A stretch of DNA of 64,000 bases from SpSt-539 sp964549445 (GTDB lineage: Bacteria; Planctomycetota; Phycisphaerae; UBA1845; UTPLA1): assembly GCA_964549445.1 (NCBI GenBank), contig CAZJVS010000021.1, forward strand, positions 16,395-80,394, given 5' to 3'. Shown here one piece after another: positions 1 to 8,279 of this stretch (position 1 is the first letter of the stretch; each line of letters starts with the position of its first letter). The notes beneath the pieces were generated by a model. It searched no databases, was not told where the DNA came from, and was given only the letters and a program-made list of their open reading frames with translations. The position numbers were made by a program, and so were the translations under genes.

Positions 1-124
1 AATTGGCCTGTACTCACTTCGCTGAAATAGCGCTGCTCTCTCAGTTGCATTGAAACCGGGTCGTCGCAGCTCGACGCGCGCTTGCGCACCGTGCCGCCGG
101 GAAAACCAAACGAGGAGATACATC

Positions 125-2629
125 GTGCAAACTGCAAATCGGAATTGGATTGTCGCGGCGATCATCGCCGGCTTCTGCGCGCCCGTGCTCGCTCAGCAGA
201 CCACCGGCGTCCCCGGCTCGCCCAGCGCCACGACGACCATCGACGGCAAGCAGCTCCCGCCCCCCGAACCGAAATTCGGCGGCAAGATTGCGCGCAATGT
301 TTCACAGTCTACACCCTACTGGCCGCCGCGCGTCGTGCCCCCCAAGGGCGCGCCGAACATCCTGCTCATCATGACCGATGACGTCGGCTTCGGCGCTCCG
401 AGCACTTTCGGCGGCGTCATTCCGACCCCCGCGCTCGACCGGGTTGCAAAAACCGGCCTCCGCTATACCAACATGCACTCCACCGCCCTCTGTTCGCCCA
501 CCCGCGCCGCCATCATCACCGGCCGCAACCATCACTCCGCCGGCTTCGGAGTCGTCGCCGAGCAGGCCACCGGCTACCCTGGCTATGACAGCGTCATCAC
601 CCGCGACAAGGCGACCATCGGCCGCATCCTGAAGGACAACGGCTATCGCACCTCCTGGTTTGGAAAGAATCACAATACGCCCTCCTACCAGGCGACCCCG
701 ACCGGGCCGTTCGACCAGTGGCCGGTCGGAATGGGCTTCGACTACTTTTATGGCTTCATGGGCGGCGATACGAACCAGTGGCAGCCCGCCAACCTCGCCC
801 GCAACACCACTTACATCTACCCCTTCCAGGGCAATCCCAAGTTCAACCTCATCACCGCCATGGCCGACGAAGCCATCTCCTACATGAACCAGGTCAACAC
901 CCTGACGCCCGATCAGCCCTTCTTCGTCTATTACGTTCCCGGCGGAACCCACGCGCCTCACCACGCGACGCCGGAGTGGATCAAGAAGGCCACCGATCTG
1001 CACCTCTTCGATCAGGGCTGGAACAAGCTGCGCGACCAGATCTTCGAAAACCAGAAGAAACTGGGCGTCATCCCCAAGGACGCCAAGATGACCCCCTGGC
1101 CCAAGGACCTGCTCAAGGACTGGGACCAGTGCTCCGCGGACGAAAAGAAATTGTTTCTCCGCCAAGTCGATGTTTACGCCGCCTATCTGATGTACACCGA
1201 CAACGAGATCGGCCGCGTCATCCAGGCCGTCGAGGACATGGGCAAGCTCGACAACACCCTCGTCATTTACATCAGCGGCGATAACGGCTCCAGCGCCGAG
1301 GGCACGCTCGTCGGCACTCCCAACGAAGTCGCCATGTTCAACGGCGTAAATGTGCCGGTCGAGATGCAGCTAAAGGAGTTCTACGACGTCTGGGGTTCGG
1401 ACCAGACCTACAACCATATGGCCGTGCCCTGGACCTGGGCATTCTGCACGCCGTTCAGTTGGACCAAGCAGATCGCGTCGCACTTCGGCGGTACGCGACA
1501 GGGGATGTGCGTCTCCTGGCCCGCGCGGATCAAGGACGCCGGCGGCATGCGCTGGCAGTTCCATCACGTCATCGACGTCGTCCCGACGATTCTCGAGGCC
1601 TGCGGCATTCAGCAGCCAGAATACGTCGACGGAATCAAGCAGAGCCCGATCGAAGGCGTCAGCTTCGCCTACACCTTTGACAAGGCCAACGCCGACAAGC
1701 CCTCCACGCACAAGACCCAATACTTCGAGATGATGGGCGACCACGCCATCTATCACGACGGCTGGATTGCCAGCACCAAGGTCATGCGTCCGCCCTGGGT
1801 AGTCGCCGGCGACGCCAAGACGGATCCATCGGAGTATCCGTGGGAACTGTACGACCTCTCAAAAGACTGGACTCAGTGCGACGACGTCGCCGCCAAGAAC
1901 CCCGCCAAGCTGAAGGAACTCCAGGACTTGTTCTGGAAGGAAGCCGAGAAGTACCAGGTCCTGCCGCTCGATGCGTCCGTCGCGACGCGCCTCGTCGTCC
2001 CCCGCCCAAGCATCACGGCCGGTCGCAACGTCTTCACCTGGACCGCGCCGCTGACCGGCACACCGAACGGCGATGCCCCGAGCGTCCTCAACGCATCGTA
2101 CAACTTCAAGGCCGAGATCGAGATTCCGCAGGGCGGCGCCGAGGGCATGCTCATCACCCAGGGCGGTCGCTTCGGCGGATACGGCTTTTATGTCGTGAAG
2201 GGCAAGCCCGTCTTCACCTGGAACATGGTCGACCTCCGGCGCATCAAGTGGGAGTCGCCCGAGGCGCTGTCTCCCGGAAGGCACACGTTGGAGTTTGACT
2301 TCAAGTACGACGGAATGGGCGCGGGCACCCTGGCCTTCAACAACATGAGCGGCATCGGCCAGCCCGGCACCGGCGTGCTGAAGGTGGACGGCAAGGATGT
2401 CGCGTCCAACAAGATGCCCCATACGATCCCGCTGATTCTCGAGTGGGACGAGAATCTCGACGTCGGTTCCGACACCGGCACGCCGGTCGACGATAACGAC
2501 TACCAGTGCCCGTTCGCCTTTACTGGCAAGATCAACAAGATCACCCTGACGATCGACCGTCCGAAGCTGTCGCCCGAAGACATCAAGAAACTCGAAGCAG
2601 CCGGCCGCAATAATCGGGCAAGCGAGTAA
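125..2629 (+). CDS. Secreted Cys-type sulfatase (arylsulfatase-like)
   Basis: Predicted to hydrolyse sulfate esters outside the cytoplasm; the substrate cannot be read from the sequence. The sulfatase domain covers roughly residues 70-530. It shows the metal-binding pair Asp85-Asp86 (TDDVGF) and the signature CSPTR at Cys123 followed by AAIITGR, so Cys123 should be matured to formylglycine. The last ~200 residues look like a beta-sandwich accessory domain. I chose the GTG at 125 rather than a TTG at 50 because GAGGAG lies 7 nt upstream and the product then opens with a clean signal peptide ending near VLAQQ. The protein has 834 residues. No formylglycine-generating enzyme is encoded in the window. 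Family assignment is firm; specificity is unknown. Confidence 0.93.
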   Translation: MQTANRNWIVAAIIAGFCAPVLAQQTTGVPGSPSATTTIDGKQLPPPEPKFGGKIARNVSQSTPYWPPRVVPPKGAPNILLIMTDDVGFGAPSTFGGVIPTPALDRVAKTGLRYTNMHSTALCSPTRAAIITGRNHHSAGFGVVAEQATGYPGYDSVITRDKATIGRILKDNGYRTSWFGKNHNTPSYQATPTGPFDQWPVGMGFDYFYGFMGGDTNQWQPANLARNTTYIYPFQGNPKFNLITAMADEAISYMNQVNTLTPDQPFFVYYVPGGTHAPHHATPEWIKKATDLHLFDQGWNKLRDQIFENQKKLGVIPKDAKMTPWPKDLLKDWDQCSADEKKLFLRQVDVYAAYLMYTDNEIGRVIQAVEDMGKLDNTLVIYISGDNGSSAEGTLVGTPNEVAMFNGVNVPVEMQLKEFYDVWGSDQTYNHMAVPWTWAFCTPFSWTKQIASHFGGTRQGMCVSWPARIKDAGGMRWQFHHVIDVVPTILEACGIQQPEYVDGIKQSPIEGVSFAYTFDKANADKPSTHKTQYFEMMGDHAIYHDGWIASTKVMRPPWVVAGDAKTDPSEYPWELYDLSKDWTQCDDVAAKNPAKLKELQDLFWKEAEKYQVLPLDASVATRLVVPRPSITAGRNVFTWTAPLTGTPNGDAPSVLNASYNFKAEIEIPQGGAEGMLITQGGRFGGYGFYVVKGKPVFTWNMVDLRRIKWESPEALSPGRHTLEFDFKYDGMGAGTLAFNNMSGIGQPGTGVLKVDGKDVASNKMPHTIPLILEWDENLDVGSDTGTPVDDNDYQCPFAFTGKINKITLTIDRPKLSPEDIKKLEAAGRNNRASE

Positions 2630-2753
2630 CCCATGTCATCGTCCGCCAGTGCTACCCGCAGCAGGCGCTGTTCGTGACAGTCGTGCTCGCCATGGTTCGG
2701 ATCGGCCGGCGGATGAAATCATACGGGCCTTCAAGCCGAGAGGGGTTCTGACG

Positions 2754-3155
2754 GTGGCGGAAGAGGCCATACCCAGGGCCGGCCCGGCGCCGGATCAAAT
2801 GAGCCTGGCATTGGAACGCACGTACCTGGCTCATGAACGAACGCTCATGGCCTGGACGCGCACCGCGACCTCGCTGATCACCTTCGGCTTCACCCTCTAC
2901 AAGTTCTTCGAGTACTTGCATGAGCGGGGCGAAGCGATTCGTGTGCATCAGGTCGTCGGGGCCAGATCATTTGGCTTGATCATGATCGGCATCGGTGTGC
3001 TGACGCTCATCGTCGCTAGCCTGCAGCACCAGGTACAGATGCGGCGCTTGAAGGCCCATTACCCAGCCGCTCCGTTTTCCCTGGCATTGCTTCTGGCGGG
3101 CCTGATCGCCGGCCTTGGGACTCTCGGATTCATTTCGGGAGTCATACGTACGTAA
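2754..3155 (+). CDS. DUF202 (YidH-type) inner-membrane protein
   Basis: A small membrane protein of unknown function. The segment LALERTYLAHERTLMAWTRT is the hallmark start of the DUF202 family and is followed by three hydrophobic helices, ending with GLIAGLGTLGFISG. The ORF is open back to a GTG at 2649, but that extension looks non-homologous. The GTG at 2754 has GAGAGGGG 8 nt upstream and is my preferred start; ATG 2799, directly before the conserved segment, is the alternative. It sits between the sulfatase and the BKACE-like gene on the same strand, with no obvious functional link. Confidence 0.8.
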   Translation: MAEEAIPRAGPAPDQMSLALERTYLAHERTLMAWTRTATSLITFGFTLYKFFEYLHERGEAIRVHQVVGARSFGLIMIGIGVLTLIVASLQHQVQMRRLKAHYPAAPFSLALLLAGLIAGLGTLGFISGVIRT

Positions 3156-3187
3156 CGACCTCTAACCCTTCCTGAAAGGAAACCGCA

Positions 3188-4354
3188 GTGTACTTCACCG
3201 ACGACTCGCTGCTCCCCGAAAACATGCCGCCGCTGATGATCACCGCCGCGCCGTACGGGCCGATGTGGATGCCGGAGGATTGCACCCCCGAGCAAAAGCT
3301 CCCTGTCACCTGGGATGAGCAGGTCCAGGCCGCCAAAGACTGCTACAACGCCGGGGCGACGTTGCTGCACGTCCACGTGCGCGACCCGAAGACCGGCCAC
3401 ATCTCGAAAGATTTCCAGCAATACAACGACCAGGTCGCGCGCTTACGACAAGCCGTACCGAAGATGATCCTTCAGATGGGCGGCTCCATCTCGTTCGCTC
3501 CGGCGCCGGGCGAAGCCGCGCACGCCGCCAACTACGACACCCGGCACAAGCTCTGCACCATCAAGCCCGCGCCCGACCAGATCACGGTCATGTGCGGCTC
3601 CACCCTCTACGATCAGACCGCAATTCACCCGCTCGACGTCTTCCAGGGTACGCGCTTCACCGATCCGGCGATGGCCCACGCGATGGCCAACCTGGTGATG
3701 GATGCCACGCCCGACTTCTACCTGGAGAACATCAAGCGCTGCGTCGAAAATGGCATTCAGCCTTACTTCGCCCTCCCCCACGTCCACGGCCTGGAACTGG
3801 TCGAGCGCCTGATTCGCCGGGGCTACTACATGGGGCCGGTGAACGGATTCTTCAGCACCGGCGCCGGCGGCGTCTGCGGCGTCAATCCGTTTGACCTGAT
3901 GGAGTTGGTGCGCCGAACCCCGCACGGTTCGTGTTTCACTTACCAGAGCACGTTCCGGCTCACCTACCCCATCTCCATGATGATGATCGCCCTCGGCCAG
4001 CACACGCGCGCCGGCATCGAGGAGAACCTGTGGGACAACAAGAAGGGTGTTCGCGCGACAACGCTCCAGATGATCGAGAAACAGGTCGCCATGGCGAAAC
4101 TGGTGGGCCGTTCGATCGCCACGCCGGAGCAGGCCCGGCACATGCTGAAGATCGGCGTGACCTACAAATCCACCGAGGAAACCCTTGCCAACATCGGCCT
4201 GCCACCCAACCGCGAAAAGGGAAACATGGGCTTTTTGGTGCACAAGACCGATGGGTGCATCCACCCGGCGGCGCAGGGCGGTTGCGGGCACATCCACGCC
4301 GGCGAGTGGGAAGTGGACGCCGTAAAGTTCCGCACTCCCGTTGTCGCGAAGTGA
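3188..4354 (+). CDS. DUF849/BKACE family enzyme (beta-keto acid cleavage type)
   Basis: The family cleaves beta-keto acids with acetyl-CoA in a Zn-dependent, retro-Claisen-like reaction; the prototype is 3-keto-5-aminohexanoate cleavage enzyme (Kce). Seen here are the N-terminal strand LMITAAPYGP, the metal-binding H61-V-H63-V-R65 followed by DPKTG, and the TIM-barrel C-terminal segment GIEENLW that supplies the acidic catalytic residue in relatives. At 388 residues it is somewhat longer than typical members (~300), with extra loops including the C-terminal CIHPAAQGGCGHIHAGEWE stretch. The GTG start at 3188 has GAAAGGA 7 nt upstream. No lysine-fermentation genes lie nearby, so the substrate is unknown. 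Confidence 0.8.
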   Translation: MYFTDDSLLPENMPPLMITAAPYGPMWMPEDCTPEQKLPVTWDEQVQAAKDCYNAGATLLHVHVRDPKTGHISKDFQQYNDQVARLRQAVPKMILQMGGSISFAPAPGEAAHAANYDTRHKLCTIKPAPDQITVMCGSTLYDQTAIHPLDVFQGTRFTDPAMAHAMANLVMDATPDFYLENIKRCVENGIQPYFALPHVHGLELVERLIRRGYYMGPVNGFFSTGAGGVCGVNPFDLMELVRRTPHGSCFTYQSTFRLTYPISMMMIALGQHTRAGIEENLWDNKKGVRATTLQMIEKQVAMAKLVGRSIATPEQARHMLKIGVTYKSTEETLANIGLPPNREKGNMGFLVHKTDGCIHPAAQGGCGHIHAGEWEVDAVKFRTPVVAK

Positions 4355-4449
4355 GTCGGAACCTTTGAGTACGGCCTTCGGTGCGTCGATCACTTCCGCG
4401 GGTGCTCCAAAGCTCGTGGAAAAACTGGCCCGCAGAGACCGATCATTGC

Positions 4450-4998
4450 ATGGAAACTGAAAGTCACCTCGAAAGCACCTCGCGAAACTGGCGAAAAATC
4501 CTCGTCCACGAGATGGGCGAGTATCTATTCAATTTTGCGTTCCTGGCCATCTTCCTGGTCGCCTTCGCCTGGTATCGCCGTCTGATTCTCGCCGCCTACC
4601 ACATTCATTATGTGGGCTACTGGGCGCCGCTCATTGAGTCGGCGATTCTCGCCAAGGTCATCATGATCGGAGACGTCCTGCGCCTGGGGCGGCGGCTTCG
4701 GAACAGACCGCTGGCCATGGCGATCGTGTATCGTTCCATCGTCTTCAGCGTCCTGGTGGTGCTGTTCTCATTCTTGGAGCACATCGTCGGCGCGCTGCTG
4801 CATGGCAAGACTGCCTCGGAAGGCATGACCGAGATTGCAAACAAGGGCGTGGACGAGGTGCTGGCCTGGTGCGTCGTGATCTTCGCCGCGTTTCTGCCGT
4901 TCTTCACGCTCAAGGAGCTCGAACGCGTGCTCGGTGAGCAAACGGTTCGTAAACTACTTTTCCGGGGTCGCGCGGCCGGCCCCGATCCTGTCGAGTGA
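4450..4998 (+). CDS. Conserved four-helix membrane protein
   Basis: Not assignable to a named function. The 182-residue product has an N-terminal soluble stretch and about four hydrophobic helices (near FNFAFLAIFLVAFAWY, APLIESAILAKVIMIGD, YRSIVFSVLVVLFSFLEHIV and VLAWCVVIFAAFLPFFTL), then ends with KELERVLGEQTVRKLLF. I recall similar hypothetical membrane proteins with YHIHYxGYxxxLIxxxxLAKV motifs in other bacteria. ATG 4450 (METESHLE) is preferred; the frame stays open to a GTG at 4381 without recognisable content. Same strand as, and 83 bp before, the ion channel gene. Confidence 0.7.
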   Translation: METESHLESTSRNWRKILVHEMGEYLFNFAFLAIFLVAFAWYRRLILAAYHIHYVGYWAPLIESAILAKVIMIGDVLRLGRRLRNRPLAMAIVYRSIVFSVLVVLFSFLEHIVGALLHGKTASEGMTEIANKGVDEVLAWCVVIFAAFLPFFTLKELERVLGEQTVRKLLFRGRAAGPDPVE

Positions 4999-5081
4999 TT
5001 CGCTCGCGAGTTCACCGGGAAGGTCGCGTCCGCCCGGCGAGATAATCGGACGAGCGACTGAAAGCCGGAGCCGCCGCGGTC

Positions 5082-5804
5082 ATGGCCGAACGCAGCACCA
5101 GAACCCACGAAGGATTCCGCCCGCTCTCCGTCCGCCATTTTCTGATCATGGTGCTCCTGCTGCTCGCCGCGCAGCCCTTCGTCAGCCGCATCGGAGGCGG
5201 CTCGCTCGTCGACTCGATTCTCGTGACGCTCGTGCTCCTTTCCGGCGTCCTCGCCGTCGGCGGCCGCCGCAAGTCCATGCTCATCGCCGCCATCTTGGTA
5301 ACACCCCCGCTCGTCTTCCGCTGGATCGATCACCTCAACCATCGGCCGTTCGCCCACGGCGCGACCCTGGCCACGGCGATCATTTTCATCGCGTACATCA
5401 TGGGCCATCTCCTCCGCTTCATCCTCCGCGCCCCGCGCGTCAACAACGAGGTCGTCTGTGCCGGCGTCTCGGTCTATCTGCTCATCGCCGTCATGTGGGC
5501 TTATGCCTACTCCCTCGTCGCCCGCCTCGTCCCCGGCTCCTTCGTCTTTCCAGTCTCGGCCGACCCGCTCCGCGAAATGGCCGGCTTCGAGGCCATCTAC
5601 TTCAGCTTCGAAACCCTCACCACCGTCGACTTCGGCGACGTCATTCCCGTCTCCGAAGTCGCCCGCCCGCTCGTGATGGCGGAGGCCGTCGTCGGCGTTT
5701 TCTACATGGCCATCCTGATTGCCCGTCTCGTCTCGCTCTATTCGACCGATGCCGCCAAAGCGCCGGCGCAACCAGCCCCGCCCGATCATTCTCGCCCCGG
5801 GTAG
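5082..5804 (+). CDS. Two-TM-type ion channel with unusual TVDFGD filter
   Basis: Resembles bacterial K+ channel-like proteins: several N-terminal hydrophobic segments (residues ~20-35, 45-60, 95-112), then a C-terminal helix-pore-helix unit. The pore reads FETLTTVDFGDVIPV, with the filter T181-V182-D183-F184-G185-D186, followed by the last helix MAEAVVGVFYMAILIARLV. In potassium channels this is TVGYGD, so the first filter Gly is an Asp here and Tyr is Phe. Ion selectivity is therefore uncertain. It starts at ATG 5082 and is followed 33 bp later by a ClC-type transporter on the same strand, suggesting co-expression of two ion-transport proteins. Confidence 0.78.
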   Translation: MAERSTRTHEGFRPLSVRHFLIMVLLLLAAQPFVSRIGGGSLVDSILVTLVLLSGVLAVGGRRKSMLIAAILVTPPLVFRWIDHLNHRPFAHGATLATAIIFIAYIMGHLLRFILRAPRVNNEVVCAGVSVYLLIAVMWAYAYSLVARLVPGSFVFPVSADPLREMAGFEAIYFSFETLTTVDFGDVIPVSEVARPLVMAEAVVGVFYMAILIARLVSLYSTDAAKAPAQPAPPDHSRPG

Positions 5805-5837
5805 CCGCCGATCCATTTCGCCGTTAGCGTCCGCGCC

Positions 5838-7175
5838 ATGAAACCCCTCCGCACCGCCGCGCCCGGGCCGTCGTCCGAAACCACCGGCCTCGCCGCCCTC
5901 GCGGTCCTCTCGCTGATTACCGGCGCCGCTTCAGGCCTCATCGGCGCTCTGTTCCGCCTGCTGCTCCTCCGCGCCGACGGCCTTCGCGGCGAATTCATCG
6001 CCCGCGCCCATGCCTGGCATCTCGCCGGCCCCATCGCCGTCATTGCGGCCGCCGCGGCAGCGACCGCCGTCGCCGCCTGGCTCGTCCGCCGCTTTGCCCC
6101 GCCCGCCACCGGCAGCGGCATCCCCAACGTTGAAGCGATCCTCGACAAGCAGCAGGAGCCGGCTCCTCTTATTCTCCTACCCGTCAAATTCATCGGCGGC
6201 CTGCTCGCCATCGGCGCCGGCCTCGCCCTCGGCCGCGAAGGCCCGACCGTCCAGATGGGCGCGACCGTCTCCCATCTCCTCGCCAAAAAACTCCGCCGCC
6301 CGCCCGCCGATTGCCTCGTCCTCCTCGCCGCCGGCGCGGGTGCCGGTCTCGCCACCGCCTTCAACGCCCCCATCGCCGGCGCAATCTTCGTCCTCGAAGA
6401 ACTCGTCCGCCGCTTCGACACCCGAATCACCATCGCCACATTTGGCGCCTCCGCTGGTGCCATCGCCGTCAGCCGCATGGTTCTCGGCGACTCCCTCGAC
6501 TTCAACGTCGGACCGCTCCCGTATCATGGCCTGCAGGCCATCCCTGCCCATCTCGCCCTCGGAATCGTCGCCGGCCTCTGCGGTGTCCTCTACAACCGCG
6601 CCATCCTCGCCGGACTCGACGCCGCCGACCGGCTCCGCCGCTGGCCGGTCGAACTCCGCGCCGCTGCTGTCGGCGCGGCCGTCGGCCTCGTCGCCTGGTT
6701 CGCCCCACAGTGGGTCGGCGGCGGCGATCCGATCACGCAACACACGCTGACCGCGACCCCGGTCTTCAGCCTTCTGCTGCTCGGTTTCGTCTTGCGCTTT
6801 CTACTCGGCGCAGTCTCCTACGCCGCCCTCACCCCCGGCGGCCTCTTCGCACCCATGCTCGTGATCGGCGCGCAGACCGGCGTGCTCTTTGCCGTCGGCT
6901 GGTTCCGCCTCTTTCCGAACGCACCCTCCACCGCCGCCGCGCTGGGAGTTGTCGGGATGGCCGCCCTATTCACCGCCGTCGTCCGCGCCCCCCTCACCGG
7001 AATCATCCTCGTCATCGAAATGACCGGCAGCTTTGCCCTCCTCCTGCCCATGCTCGTCGCCTGCTTCGCCGCCATGCTCATTCCCACGCTCATGCGAAAT
7101 CCGCCGATCTACGACGCTCTGCGCGACCGAGCCATGCCGCCTCGTCCCGGGCTGAATCAGCCCGCTATTCGCTGA
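5838..7175 (+). CDS. ClC-type chloride channel or Cl-/H+ antiporter
   Basis: A membrane transporter of the ClC family with ~10 or more hydrophobic helices across 445 residues. The three selectivity segments are visible: GSGIPNVE at residues 92-99, G132-R-E134-G-P (Glu134 is the gating or proton glutamate) and GGLFAPMLVIGAQTG near residue 334. The length matches bacterial ClC proteins without cytoplasmic CBS domains. The central Tyr of the fourth segment is hard to place, so channel versus exchanger cannot be decided by eye. ATG 5838 is the natural start. It ends 124 bp before the next gene, and the preceding gene is an ion channel. Confidence 0.93.
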   Translation: MKPLRTAAPGPSSETTGLAALAVLSLITGAASGLIGALFRLLLLRADGLRGEFIARAHAWHLAGPIAVIAAAAAATAVAAWLVRRFAPPATGSGIPNVEAILDKQQEPAPLILLPVKFIGGLLAIGAGLALGREGPTVQMGATVSHLLAKKLRRPPADCLVLLAAGAGAGLATAFNAPIAGAIFVLEELVRRFDTRITIATFGASAGAIAVSRMVLGDSLDFNVGPLPYHGLQAIPAHLALGIVAGLCGVLYNRAILAGLDAADRLRRWPVELRAAAVGAAVGLVAWFAPQWVGGGDPITQHTLTATPVFSLLLLGFVLRFLLGAVSYAALTPGGLFAPMLVIGAQTGVLFAVGWFRLFPNAPSTAAALGVVGMAALFTAVVRAPLTGIILVIEMTGSFALLLPMLVACFAAMLIPTLMRNPPIYDALRDRAMPPRPGLNQPAIR

Positions 7176-7299
7176 ATTCCGCGAATCTCGCTCGCCATCC
7201 GCCACCCCCCTCCCCAAGTTTCAATTTGCAATCGCGATCCGGGATGCTTAAATTCAGCGTGGGGAACAATCAGTAGGCCATCGCGCCGGAGTGCATCCC

Positions 7300-8178
7300 A
7301 TGCCCGTACGAAAACAACGCAGCGTCCAGTGCTGGGCGTCCGCCATCCTGCTGTTCGGCTTGGCCCTGCCCGCCTCGGCCTTCCAGTCTATGGGCGGCGG
7401 CGGCCGCGGTGCCGACTTCGGCGGCGGCGGGCGCGCCGGCGACAAGAGCGGCGACAGCGGCTCGAGCAAGTCGACCCTTGTTCGTTTCATGCCTCCCAAG
7501 GAGGGTTCCGACGACACCCACGGCACCCTCATGGTCAAGACCGACGACGGCAAGAGTCTCCGCCTCGAAATCCGCACCAAGGACAATCTCAAGATCCAGA
7601 TGGGTAGTCACGACGTCCCAGCCGAGGATTACGAAAAGTTCCTGCTCCCCGGCTTGGCCGTCGACATCCAGTGGAACACCGACAAGCTCGGTTCCCGCAA
7701 GACGCAGTACCTCACCACCATCACCTTCGAAACCCTCCAGATCGAAGGCCGCATCGTCGGCATCGACGACGACGGCACGATCGTCAAAGTCTTCGCCAAG
7801 CCGGCTGCCGATCGCAAATGGCCCGAGCTCAAGAAACCCCCGATCAAGAAGCCCAAGCCCCCGCCCAAATCCGGCGGCGGCGGCACCCTCGGCGGCGGCG
7901 GTGGCACGGGATCATCCAAGCCCAAGAAGCCGCCTGCACCGCCGAAAGAGAAGCCGGTCCAGGCCAAGCAGCTTCAATTGCAGTTCTTCGAAGGCATCTC
8001 CAACCTGACCGACAGCGCCAAGCAGTCGCTGAGTGTCGCCGACCTTCGCGACTATAAGGACCAGCAGATCTCCGGCACCATCGTCTTCGGCACCACCAAG
8101 TGCGTCCTGATCGACGCCGCCATTGAAGGCGAAAAACAGGAGGAGAAGACCTCCGACGCCGCCGGCCACGGCCGCTGA
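7300..8178 (+). CDS. Secreted protein with Gly-rich and Lys/Pro-rich linkers, unknown function
   Basis: Not recognised. It opens with a signal peptide (CWASAILLFGLALPASAFQ), then a Gly-rich stretch (residues ~30-60), a folded region of about 100 residues (KSTLVRFMPPKEG to KVFAKPA), a Lys/Pro/Gly linker (~residues 175-215, KKPPIKKPKPPPKSGGGG) and a C-terminal region. The low-complexity linker suggests two exported domains. ATG 7300 is chosen; GTG 7291 in the same frame is an alternative. It is followed by a strong hairpin terminator. Confidence 0.72.
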   Translation: MPVRKQRSVQCWASAILLFGLALPASAFQSMGGGGRGADFGGGGRAGDKSGDSGSSKSTLVRFMPPKEGSDDTHGTLMVKTDDGKSLRLEIRTKDNLKIQMGSHDVPAEDYEKFLLPGLAVDIQWNTDKLGSRKTQYLTTITFETLQIEGRIVGIDDDGTIVKVFAKPAADRKWPELKKPPIKKPKPPPKSGGGGTLGGGGGTGSSKPKKPPAPPKEKPVQAKQLQLQFFEGISNLTDSAKQSLSVADLRDYKDQQISGTIVFGTTKCVLIDAAIEGEKQEEKTSDAAGHGR

Positions 8179-8209
8179 GTTCGCTCGCGACAATTCAGTT
8201 TCCCCCTGC

Positions 8210-8242
8210 CAAAATGCCCGCCATCTCGGGCATTTTGCTTTT
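8210..8242 (+). terminator. Intrinsic terminator
   Basis: A perfect 11-bp inverted repeat, CAAAATGCCCG and CGGGCATTTTG, encloses the loop CCATCT and is followed by CTTTT. It lies 32 bp after the stop of the secreted-protein gene and 43 bp before the export operon. The A-rich 5' arm and T-rich 3' arm mean it could terminate in both directions. Confidence 0.85.
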
Positions 8243-8279
8243 CACCGCCGCGCACCGCTATCCTTCGCCCCCGTAACAG

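Noticed and set aside
1..124. Possible end of an upstream gene at the left edge
   Set aside because: No frame with protein-like content reaches a stop here; only the leader of the sulfatase gene can be recognised.
4617..5816. Acidic 399-residue minus-strand ORF; similar acidic ORFs at 8301-9464 and 10267-11604
   Set aside because: Asp/Glu/Gly-rich composition is the usual antisense image of GC-rich genes. The plus strand has an ion channel, the HlyD protein and the ABC permease there.
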